Shown here: one piece after another, positions 1-5,143 of the stretch
How the letters are laid out: every line of letters starts with the position of its first letter
Position numbering within the stretch: the stretch's first letter is position 1
Assembly: GCA_964572185.1 (NCBI GenBank)
Contig: CAZNFI010000172.1
Coordinates: 1-6,124, forward strand
DNA from: Azophilus sp964572185
GTDB taxonomy: Bacteria; Pseudomonadota; Gammaproteobacteria; Pseudomonadales; Azotimanducaceae
DNA length: 6,124 nt
Reading direction: 5' to 3'
Notes under the pieces: generated by a model
Database searches by the model: none
Told to the model about the DNA's origin: nothing
Seen by the model: only the letters and a program-made list of their open reading frames with translations
Program-made: the position numbers and the translations under genes

Positions 1-173
1 AAACAGTCGTGACGTTCGCGCACCGAAAACGGGGCGAGTCGCCAGGCGACGATTCGGCCAGGGTGCTCCGCAACTCGAAAAGGGTTTTGGAAAATGCGAC
101 TCCCCGTTCACAAGAAGGCCGCTCGAAGCTTCCAGGCCGAGCCAGCAGGAGACCCGCCCCCGGGCCACACACC
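1..173. other. Leader upstream of aroA, no convincing gene
   Basis: An open frame in phase with aroA runs back to a GTG at 9-11. Its 55 extra residues are rich in Arg, Ser and Pro and resemble nothing in the EPSP synthase family, so I treat this stretch as untranslated. In another frame the bases AAA CAG TCG TGA (1-12) could be the last codons of a gene lying outside the window, but twelve bases cannot establish that. A perfect 13-bp inverted repeat with a central A, GTCGCCAGGCGAC, lies at 38-50; it has no T-run after it. I see no recognisable promoter. Confidence 0.5.
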
Positions 174-1457
174 ATGCCGCCAATAACCGTTGAACCCGTG
201 ACTTCGCTGTCAGGCGACGTGCACTTGCCCGGGTCCAAGAGCATCTCGAACCGAGCGCTGCTGCTGGCCGCCCTGGCCGGGGGTGCCACGCGGCTCGCCA
301 ATCTGCTGCGCGGCGACGACACCCGGGTCATGATCGATGCGTTGGCCACGCTGGGCATCCGCATTCAGGAAGAGGGCGACAAATTGGTGGTGGAAGGCGC
401 CAATGGCCCACTGGTGACAGATGCACGACGCGCGCAGTTACATCTGGGGCTGGCCGGTACGGCGCTGCGTCCGCTGACCGCGGCACTCACGCTGGGCAAC
501 GGCGAGTTCGTGCTGGATGGGGTGGCGCGCATGCGCAAGCGGCCGGTCGGCCACTTGGTGGATGCGTTGGCGACGCTGGGCGCCGATATCGAGTACACGG
601 TTGCGCCGGGTCACCCGCCGGTGCGCATCCGCGGCACCGGCCTGAACGGCGGCGACGTCGCCATTGACGGCAGCCTGTCCAGCCAGTTCCTGACATCCCT
701 GCTGCTGGCGGCGCCCCTGGCCCGGGACGAAGTCAACGTACGCGTAATCGGCGAACTGGTTTCAAAACCCTACATCGACATCACCCTGGACCTGATGCGG
801 CGCTTTGGCGTCGTCGTGCAAAAAGATGCCGACTACCGGGCATTCCGGGTTCCCGCCAGGGGTTACCGCTCACCGGGCAGGCTGCTCGTGGAGGGCGATG
901 CCTCGTCGGCCACCTATTTCCTGGCCGCCGGCGCCATCCGCGGGCCCGGTGTCCGGGTGTTCGGCATCGGCGCCGACAGCATTCAGGGCGACCTGGCATT
1001 CACCCACGTGCTGGAGGCAATGGGTGCGCGCATCACGCGGCACGCGGACCACATCGAAGCGGCGCCCGGGCCGCTTACCGGCATCGATGCAGACCTGAAC
1101 CACATACCCGACGCGGCCATGACGGTGGCGATGCTGGCATTGTTTGCCCGCGGCAGTACACGCATCCGCAACATCTACAACTGGAGGGTCAAGGAGACCG
1201 ACCGGCTGGCAGCCATGGCCGGGGACCTGCGCAAACTCGGCGCCACCGTCGAGGAAGGCGAAGACTACCTGGCGATCGATCCGCCAACGGAGTTGCGAGG
1301 CGCGGGTATCACGACCTACGGCGACCATCGCATGGCGATGTGCTTCTCCCTCGCCGCGCTCGGCGGTGTGCCCCTCACCATTGATGACCCCGGCTGCGTC
1401 GCCAAGACGTTTCCCGACTATTTCGATGTGTTCTCGTCCCTGGCGCAGCGGCAATGA
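174..1457 (+). CDS. aroA: 3-phosphoshikimate 1-carboxyvinyltransferase (EPSP synthase, class I)
   Basis: Joins phosphoenolpyruvate to shikimate-3-phosphate, giving EPSP and phosphate: the sixth step of the cytoplasmic shikimate route to chorismate and the target of glyphosate. The ATG at 174 gives 427 residues, the same as E. coli AroA, and places the PEP-binding lysine at K22 in LPGSKSISNRA. Other family blocks are present: ARMRKRPVGHL, DGSLSSQFLTSLLL (shikimate-phosphate site), SKPYIDITLDLM, VEGDASSATYFLAAGA, NHIPDAAMT with the catalytic aspartate, NWRVKETDRL, GDHRMAMCFSL and AKTFPDYF. One family residue differs: the usual LGNAGTAMRP reads LGLAGTALRP, so L93 replaces E. coli N94. The Gly and Pro equivalent to E. 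coli G96 and P101 are kept. No good Shine-Dalgarno lies at normal spacing; AGGAGA at 147-152 is 21 bases away. An in-frame GTG at 9 would add 55 unrelated residues and is not favoured. The usual gammaproteobacterial partner cmk does not follow. Confidence 0.96.
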   Translation: MPPITVEPVTSLSGDVHLPGSKSISNRALLLAALAGGATRLANLLRGDDTRVMIDALATLGIRIQEEGDKLVVEGANGPLVTDARRAQLHLGLAGTALRPLTAALTLGNGEFVLDGVARMRKRPVGHLVDALATLGADIEYTVAPGHPPVRIRGTGLNGGDVAIDGSLSSQFLTSLLLAAPLARDEVNVRVIGELVSKPYIDITLDLMRRFGVVVQKDADYRAFRVPARGYRSPGRLLVEGDASSATYFLAAGAIRGPGVRVFGIGADSIQGDLAFTHVLEAMGARITRHADHIEAAPGPLTGIDADLNHIPDAAMTVAMLALFARGSTRIRNIYNWRVKETDRLAAMAGDLRKLGATVEEGEDYLAIDPPTELRGAGITTYGDHRMAMCFSLAALGGVPLTIDDPGCVAKTFPDYFDVFSSLAQRQ

Positions 1458-1460
1458 CGC

Positions 1461-1488
1461 GGGCTTGCGGCCGATGGCGGCAATGCCC
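1461..1488. terminator. Strong hairpin between convergent aroA and tetR, probable bidirectional terminator
   Basis: The left arm is GGGC TTGC G GCC, the loop is GAT, and the right arm is GGC G GCAA T GCCC. This forms an 11-bp stem interrupted by one G-G mismatch and one bulged T. It begins 3 bases after the aroA stop and ends 17 bases before the tetR stop, where a shared terminator is expected. Neither side has a U-tract, so an intrinsic terminator is likely but not certain. Confidence 0.5.
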
Positions 1489-1505
1489 GGCGGTTCGCGC
1501 CCCGC

Positions 1506-2099
1506 TCAGTCGGCTCCCGTGATCATGGGTCTAAGGGTAAGTCGCGGCTTGGGTGCCTGCGTCGGCGGCGCCCCGGTGGCGGCCCCGAGCGCATCGACGA
1601 GAGCCCGCACCACAGCCCGGTAGCGCGCTTCGAAATCCGGCCGCCCGCCGTCGATCAGCGCCGCAAATCGAGGGGCAATCAGCGGGAACAGGCGTGCGCT
1701 GACCAATGCCAACGCCAGCAGTGCCGCATCGACCTCACCACCCGGCGGCCGTTCCGTCATGCGCGCCCGCAGCCCGTCGATGAATCCGCGCATCGCTGCC
1801 CCCCGCTCGGCGGCGGCAACCGGTTGCCCCCATTCGAGCCCTTCCCAGGCGATCAGCCTCGCCGTGTCGGCATTCAATTCGGTGTCCCCGGTCCAGGGCA
1901 ACTCCGCGAGCCTGTGCAGCAAGACGGCCTCGAACAGCGCCTCCTTGCCGCCGAAGTAGTGATAGATCATGCGCTTGTTGGCGCCGGAACGGGCCGCAAC
2001 CGCATCGATACGGGTACCCGCGAACCCGCCCGCCGCAAACAGCTCTTCAGCCGCTGCGAGTATTCGGGCGCGGGTGGCCTCAGGGTTTCGTCTGGGCAT
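1506..2099 (-). CDS. TetR/AcrR-family transcriptional repressor
   Basis: A 197-residue dimeric DNA-binding regulator, within the usual family length. The N-terminal TetR helix-turn-helix is clear: ARILAAAEELFAAGGFAGTR (residues 11-30), then IDAVAARSGANKRMIYHYFG (31-50) containing the recognition helix, then GKEALFEAVL. The remaining residues, about 65-185, form the alpha-helical ligand-binding and dimerisation part, which diverges too much to name an inducer. The final dozen residues are Pro/Lys/Arg-rich and probably disordered. The start at 2099 is forced: the reverse strand has an in-frame TAA six codons upstream (2117-2115) and no other start between. No Shine-Dalgarno precedes this ATG. 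A 15-bp palindrome overlaps the start codon, which points to autorepression. It converges on aroA and diverges from the SYLF gene, a plausible second target. The ligand and regulon are unknown. Confidence 0.93.
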   Translation of the reverse strand: MPRRNPEATRARILAAAEELFAAGGFAGTRIDAVAARSGANKRMIYHYFGGKEALFEAVLLHRLAELPWTGDTELNADTARLIAWEGLEWGQPVAAAERGAAMRGFIDGLRARMTERPPGGEVDAALLALALVSARLFPLIAPRFAALIDGGRPDFEARYRAVVRALVDALGAATGAPPTQAPKPRLTLRPMITGAD

Positions 2100-2112
2100 A
2101 TAGTAACTATAT
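2098..2112. promoter_or_regulatory. Probable TetR operator O1 overlapping the tetR start codon
   Basis: The sequence ATATAGT-A-ACTATAT is a perfect 7-bp inverted repeat around a single base. It covers two bases of the tetR initiation codon and the predicted tetR -10 region. It lies in the control region of a TetR-family gene, and such proteins commonly bind short AT-rich palindromes there. It shares AGTAACTA with the second palindrome at 2160-2174. Binding by this repressor is inferred. Confidence 0.6.
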
Positions 2113-2140
2113 ATTTATCCAATGCGCGCACGATTGTCGG
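2112..2140 (-). promoter_or_regulatory. Possible tetR promoter (reverse strand)
   Basis: Read on the minus strand, CCGACA (2140-2135, four of six matches to TTGACA) is followed after 17 bases by TAAATA (2117-2112, three of six matches to TATAAT). Transcription would start near 2105, leaving a leader of only about five bases before the ATG at 2099. This fits the absence of a Shine-Dalgarno. The match to consensus is modest. Confidence 0.35.
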
Positions 2141-2157
2141 GGCCTCGGCCCATATAT

Positions 2158-2174
2158 GCAACTAATTAGTTACT
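2158..2174. promoter_or_regulatory. Probable TetR operator O2
   Basis: AACTAATTAGTT (2160-2171) is a perfect 12-bp palindrome, extended by a G-C pair (2158/2173) beyond one mismatch. Its right half carries TAGTTACT (2167-2174), the exact reverse complement of AGTAACTA at 2102-2109 in O1. The centres of the two sites are about 60 bp apart. A GC-rich inverted repeat, GGGCC-TC-GGCCC (2140-2151), lies between them. Two related palindromes beside a TetR gene suggest two operators, one of which may control rightward transcription. Confidence 0.55.
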
Positions 2175-2325
2175 TAACTGCCCTGGCCTTTTCTGGCTTT
2201 CATTCCGGCAACCGCCGGCATCCTGCGGACCCTGACAATGCGATGCCCCGGGAACACCGACCCGGCCATTCGAAAAAACGCTGCGCATGCTTGGCTGGAA
2301 CCCCCTGGCAGCGGCCGAATCCAAT

Positions 2326-2354
2326 TATTCAGGACTGCCAATCCGGTGCATAAT
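2326..2354 (+). promoter_or_regulatory. Weak candidate promoter for the SYLF gene
   Basis: CATAAT at 2349-2354 is a good -10 match. TATTCA at 2326-2331, 17 bases upstream, matches the -35 consensus at only three of six positions. The start would fall near 2361, leaving a leader of about 35 bases. It lies about 180 bp downstream of O2, so TetR control of this start would not be by simple overlap. Confidence 0.3.
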
Positions 2355-2395
2355 TCCCCTTGTACCGGCTGGCCCAATGTCGAGAGGTGGCGCTC

Positions 2396-2953
2396 ATGTG
2401 GAAAAGACTCGCAGCTTTCTCAGCAATCCTTGCGGGCTTGACCCTTACCGGCGTCACCGCTCCCCCCGCTCTGGCAGCCTCCAAGACCGAGCTCGATGCC
2501 CGGGTTCGGGCCACCCTGCAGCGCCTTCAGGAACACGAGTCCGCCACTGTCGAGCTGATGCAGAAAGCGGCCGGCATGCTGGTGTTTCCGCGGGTGCTGA
2601 AAGCGGGATTCGGAGTGGGCGGGTCCACCGGCGAAGGCGCCCTGATGGTCGGCGAGCAACCGGTGCAGTACTACCGCACCACCTCGCTCTCCGTCGGTTT
2701 CCAGATTGGCGGCCAGGCCTCCAGCGAAGTGGTCCTGTTCATGACCGAAGAGGCGCTGACCCGCTTCCGTGAAAGCGATGGCTGGGAAGCCGGCGTCGAC
2801 GGCAGCATCGCGCTGATCACCGTGGGCGTTGGCGGAGACATCGACACCCATACCCTGCAGAGCCCGATCATCGGGTTCATTTTCGGCAACAAGGGGCTGA
2901 TGTACGAACTCTCCTTCGAGGGCTCGAAGTTCTGGAAGATCGACAAGCACTGA
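2396..2953 (+). CDS. Exported SYLF-domain (YSC84-type, lipid-binding) protein
   Basis: The ATG at 2396 is chosen because AGAGGTGG (2383-2390) sits five bases upstream and the protein then opens with a signal peptide. A start at 2360 in the same frame would bury the signal behind 12 residues. The product has 185 residues. MWKRL is followed by a hydrophobic stretch to about residue 20 and ALA-A near residue 27, a signal peptidase I site. There is no cysteine anywhere, so it is not a lipoprotein. The SYLF domain fills residues 50-182, with GMLVFPRVLKAGFGVGG (60-76), GEGAL (79-83), GFQIGGQ (101-107), VVLFMT (112-117), the Gly-rich VGVGGDID and the closing ELSFEGSKFWKI. SYLF domains bind phosphoinositides and actin in eukaryotes; bacterial members are periplasmic or secreted proteins of poorly known role. 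I infer a soluble periplasmic lipid-binding protein. The divergent TetR gene may control it. Confidence 0.92.
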   Translation: MWKRLAAFSAILAGLTLTGVTAPPALAASKTELDARVRATLQRLQEHESATVELMQKAAGMLVFPRVLKAGFGVGGSTGEGALMVGEQPVQYYRTTSLSVGFQIGGQASSEVVLFMTEEALTRFRESDGWEAGVDGSIALITVGVGGDIDTHTLQSPIIGFIFGNKGLMYELSFEGSKFWKIDKH

Positions 2954-2966
2954 GGTTCGTCCGCTC

Positions 2967-2989
2967 GCACACCGCTCACGCGGTTCTGC
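2967..2989 (+). terminator. Possible terminator hairpin after the SYLF gene
   Basis: The perfect stem ACCGC (2971-2975), loop TCAC, GCGGT (2980-2984) can be extended by GCA/TGC across a small internal loop. It begins 13 bases after the stop codon. The stem is short and only TCT follows it, so the call is tentative. Confidence 0.3.
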
Positions 2990-3097
2990 CTGCCCGACTT
3001 GCATGCCGCGTTGCGCAATCGCCGCCATTGCCGTGCATCGTGAGAGGGTGGCGTGCGGGCGATCGTGCGCGGCCGATGCCGGCGCGACCGAGGCGCT

Positions 3098-3121
3098 CCG
3101 CAACCTCGAGAGGTTGTTCGG
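3098..3121 (-). terminator. Possible terminator hairpin after the alkylation-repair operon
   Basis: CCG-CAACCT, loop CGAG, AGGTTG, bulged TT, CGG. It lies about 10 bases beyond the stop of the minus-strand alkyltransferase gene, in the convergent gap with the SYLF gene. There is no U-tract on the minus strand, so efficient intrinsic termination is uncertain. Confidence 0.35.
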
Positions 3122-3130
3122 AGACGCGCC

Positions 3131-3619
3131 TCAACTGTCCAGGCGAAAGCTGTTCGAGGCTTCCAGGTCGAGCAGATACCGTTTCGCCGGCAGCCCGCCA
3201 CCGAAGCCGGTGAGCGTGCCATCGCTGCCGATCACCCGGTGGCAGGGAACGACGATGGGCAGGGGATTGCTGCCGTTGGCCCCACCCACCGCCAGCGCCG
3301 CCCGCACATTGCCGGTGGCGGCGGCTATTTCCTTGTAGCTGCGCGTCTCGCCGTAGGGGATGTCCAGCAGCGCTTTCCACACCTTGAGTTGAAAAGCCGT
3401 GCCGGCCGGCGCCAGTGCCAGGTCGAAGGTGCGGCGGCAGCCATCGAAATACTCGCGCAACTGACGCTTCGCCTGGTCGAACGGGGCATCGCTACGTTGC
3501 CAGCCGGCATCCGGCCCCTGCGCTTTCGGCCCCGAGGAAAATCCCACCCGGCGCAGACGGTCGCCGAAACCCGCCAGCAACAACGGCCCGATGGGGCTGT
3601 CCAGATAGGAATAAATCAT
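3131..3619 (-). CDS. ogt: O6-alkylguanine-DNA alkyltransferase (Ogt type) lacking the usual arginine finger
   Basis: Transfers the alkyl group from O6-alkylguanine (or O4-alkylthymine) in DNA irreversibly onto its own cysteine. It has 162 residues, close to E. coli Ogt (171). An RNase H-like N-terminal domain (about 1-70) precedes the catalytic domain. Family features seen: GTAFQLKVW (73-81), IPYGETRSY with Y95, GGANGSNP with hinge asparagine N118, and PCHRV (125-129) with acceptor cysteine C126, then the conserved LTGFGGGLPAK and a terminal LLDLE. The oddity is AALAVGG at 107-113: relatives read AARAVG, and that Arg (R128 in human MGMT) fills the gap left by the flipped base. Here it is L109. 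The gene is the second of a minus-strand operon, 47 bases after the Ada-AlkA gene. It has a strong Shine-Dalgarno AGGAGT (3630-3625) five bases before the ATG. Repair activity is expected but may be weakened or altered. Confidence 0.95.
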   Translation of the reverse strand: MIYSYLDSPIGPLLLAGFGDRLRRVGFSSGPKAQGPDAGWQRSDAPFDQAKRQLREYFDGCRRTFDLALAPAGTAFQLKVWKALLDIPYGETRSYKEIAAATGNVRAALAVGGANGSNPLPIVVPCHRVIGSDGTLTGFGGGLPAKRYLLDLEASNSFRLDS

Positions 3620-3666
3620 CGCCGACTCCTCAGCATCTCAATGCGCGGGCGGTACCCGCGTCGCCA

Positions 3667-5073
3667 TCAGCCACCGGCGCCGCCAGGCACGGTGGCGCCA
3701 CGCCACAGATACATCAGCGCATAACCGCGCCAGGGCTGCCAGGCGCGCGCCCGCCGCCGCGCCCCGGCGGCGCTGGTGCCTAGCGCCTTCAGCACTCCCC
3801 AGTCGCTTTCCGGAAACGCGTCCGGGTCCCGGGCCACGCGCAGCGCAATGTACGAGGCCGTCCACGGCCCGATCCCCGGGAGGGTGCACAACTGCCGCTG
3901 CAGGGCCTCGCTGTCCGCGCATTCATCCAGCGTTATCGTGCCGGAGACGACCGCCTCGGCCAGCACGCGAATCGCCTCGCCGCGACGGCCGGGCATGCCG
4001 ATTTCCGCCGGAGTTGCCGTTGCCAGCGCACCGGGCGTGGGAAAGTCGTCATCGCCGTAGCGTTGCACCAGCAGCCCGGCCAACCGCGTCGCCCGGTCCA
4101 CACTCACCTGTTGCCCGAGAATAGCCCGAACCGCCGTTTCGAATCCGTCCCAGGCGCCCGGCACACGCATTCCCGGCTGCGATCGCACCCAGGGCCCGAG
4201 CAGCGCATCCGCAGACAGGTGGCCGTCGATGACGCACGAGTCGGCATCGAGGTCGAACAACCTCCGAATGCGGCGCAGCAAACCGCCCAGCTTGTGCTGC
4301 AGTGTCGCCGGAATGGCAACGGACAGTCCGTCGTCCTGCCACCAGACCTCCAGCCAGTCGCACGCGGTCGGCCCGAACCGGCGCCGGTAGCATTGCCCTT
4401 CGACCAACTCCACGCCGGCCAGCGCGCGCTTGCCCAGATAGTCGAACACCCAGCGGGCGTTATAAGGCTGACGGACCGGCAGGCGCAGCACGAAAGGCGT
4501 ACCGCTGGGCCGTTTTCGGCCTCTGCGCAGTTGCGACGGCCGGCAGCCGAACACTGCCTTCATCTCCGCATTGAAGCCCCGCACGCTGCCGAACCCGGCG
4601 TGCATGGCCACATCCGCCAGCCGCATGCCGCCGGCATTGATCAACCGCTTCGCCACCTGCACCCGGTGCGCCCGGCCGAGGCTGAAGGGGGTCGCCCCCA
4701 GCTCGCAGCGGAAGATGCGGTTCAGGTGCCGGCTCGAACAGCCCAGGCGGGAAGCCAGTTGCTGCACCGACCGGTCGTTGAGATAGCCGGCATCTATCAG
4801 GCGCAGACCGCGCAACAGCGTCTGGCTGCCCAGGGTCCACTCCGGCAGGCGCCGCGCCTCCTCGGGTCGGCAGCGCAGGCAGGGACGGTAGCCCGCGTCC
4901 TGGGCGGCTGCAGCGGTCGGGAAGTAGCGCACGTTGTCGCTGGCCGGTACCCGCGCCGGGCAGATCGGCCGGCAATAGATGCCGGTGGTGAGCACTGCGG
5001 TGACGAACCGGCCGTCGAAGCGGGGGTCACGGCTCAGGCGCGCGCGTTCGCAGATTTCAGTGTCGGGCAACAC
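3667..5073 (-). CDS. Ada-AlkA fusion: methylphosphotriester sensor/AraC-type activator joined to 3-methyladenine-DNA glycosylase II
   Basis: This 468-residue protein has three parts. Residues 1-75 are the Ada zinc domain with C34, C38 (GIYCRPICPAR), C65 and C68 (RPCLRCRPEE); C34 matches E. coli Ada C38, which accepts methyl from DNA phosphotriesters and switches on DNA binding. Residues 83-183 are an AraC-type double helix-turn-helix (SVQQLASRLGCSSRHLNRIF and LADVAMHAGFGSVRGFNAEM). Residues 190-465 are AlkA: a mixed N-terminal lobe, ILGQQVSV (318-325), helix-hairpin-helix LPGIGPWTASY (398-408), catalytic D424 in FPESDWG, and W457 in YALMYLW, equivalent to E. coli AlkA D238 and W272. It should sense alkylation damage, activate genes, and excise 3-methyladenine and related bases. 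The alkylguanine transferase domain of E. coli Ada is absent and is encoded by the next gene. The start is GTG at 5073, bounded by an in-frame TGA at 5082-5080; TTG at 5070 is the alternative. The Shine-Dalgarno is weak. Confidence 0.95.
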   Translation of the reverse strand: MLPDTEICERARLSRDPRFDGRFVTAVLTTGIYCRPICPARVPASDNVRYFPTAAAAQDAGYRPCLRCRPEEARRLPEWTLGSQTLLRGLRLIDAGYLNDRSVQQLASRLGCSSRHLNRIFRCELGATPFSLGRAHRVQVAKRLINAGGMRLADVAMHAGFGSVRGFNAEMKAVFGCRPSQLRRGRKRPSGTPFVLRLPVRQPYNARWVFDYLGKRALAGVELVEGQCYRRRFGPTACDWLEVWWQDDGLSVAIPATLQHKLGGLLRRIRRLFDLDADSCVIDGHLSADALLGPWVRSQPGMRVPGAWDGFETAVRAILGQQVSVDRATRLAGLLVQRYGDDDFPTPGALATATPAEIGMPGRRGEAIRVLAEAVVSGTITLDECADSEALQRQLCTLPGIGPWTASYIALRVARDPDAFPESDWGVLKALGTSAAGARRRARAWQPWRGYALMYLWRGATVPGGAGG

Positions 5074-5100
5074 CTGTATTCATCGCTGATCTTTGCCGGG

Positions 5101-5108
5101 ACTATAAT
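5101..5108. promoter_or_regulatory. Overlapping divergent -10 elements between the Ada-AlkA and cupin genes
   Basis: The plus strand reads TATAAT at 5103-5108, a perfect -10 for the cupin gene; TTCATC (5079-5084), 18 bases upstream, is a weak -35. The minus strand reads TATAGT (5106-5101), five of six matches, for the Ada-AlkA gene. The two hexamers overlap by four bases. Predicted starts near 5115 (+) and 5094 (-) leave leaders of about 29 and 21 bases. I could not find a convincing Ada box beside it. Confidence 0.6.
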
Positions 5109-5143
5109 CGGAAACCGTTGAAAAACCTCGCAGGATCCGGACA

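Larger units (their letters stand above)
2100..2395. other. Divergent regulatory gap between tetR and the SYLF gene
   Basis: The left third (2100-2176) is AT-rich and holds both palindromes and the likely tetR promoter. From about 2177 to 2380 I see no gene: the frame from ATG 2156 has no ribosome-binding site and no family resemblance. The only other candidate signals are the possible SYLF promoter near 2326-2354 and the ribosome-binding site at 2383-2390. Confidence 0.6.

Noticed and set aside
870..1454. 194-residue minus-strand open frame inside aroA
   Set aside because: Antisense shadow of conserved EPSP synthase codons, with no recognisable motifs.
2156..2353. 65-residue frame beginning MQLISYLTALAF in the tetR-SYLF gap
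   Set aside because: No ribosome-binding site, a start inside AT-rich regulatory DNA, and a polar low-complexity remainder. The mildly hydrophobic opening is probably chance.
3018..3065. ATCGCC / GGCGAT long-loop inverted repeat after the SYLF gene
   Set aside because: The arms are short and the loop long; such matches are common in GC-rich DNA.
3053..3724. 223-residue plus-strand frame across the alkyltransferase gene
   Set aside because: It covers the antisense of PCHRV and the rest of ogt and has no family resemblance.
4063..5121. 352-residue plus-strand open frame across the Ada-AlkA gene
   Set aside because: The opposite strand encodes an unmistakable Ada-AlkA protein with all catalytic residues. 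This frame is rich in His/Arg/Ala/Pro without domain motifs.
5115..5135. Possible Ada box (AAAAACCTCGCA) upstream of the Ada-AlkA gene
   Set aside because: The resemblance to the E. coli AAAGCGCA element is too loose, and the binding site of this divergent activator is not known.
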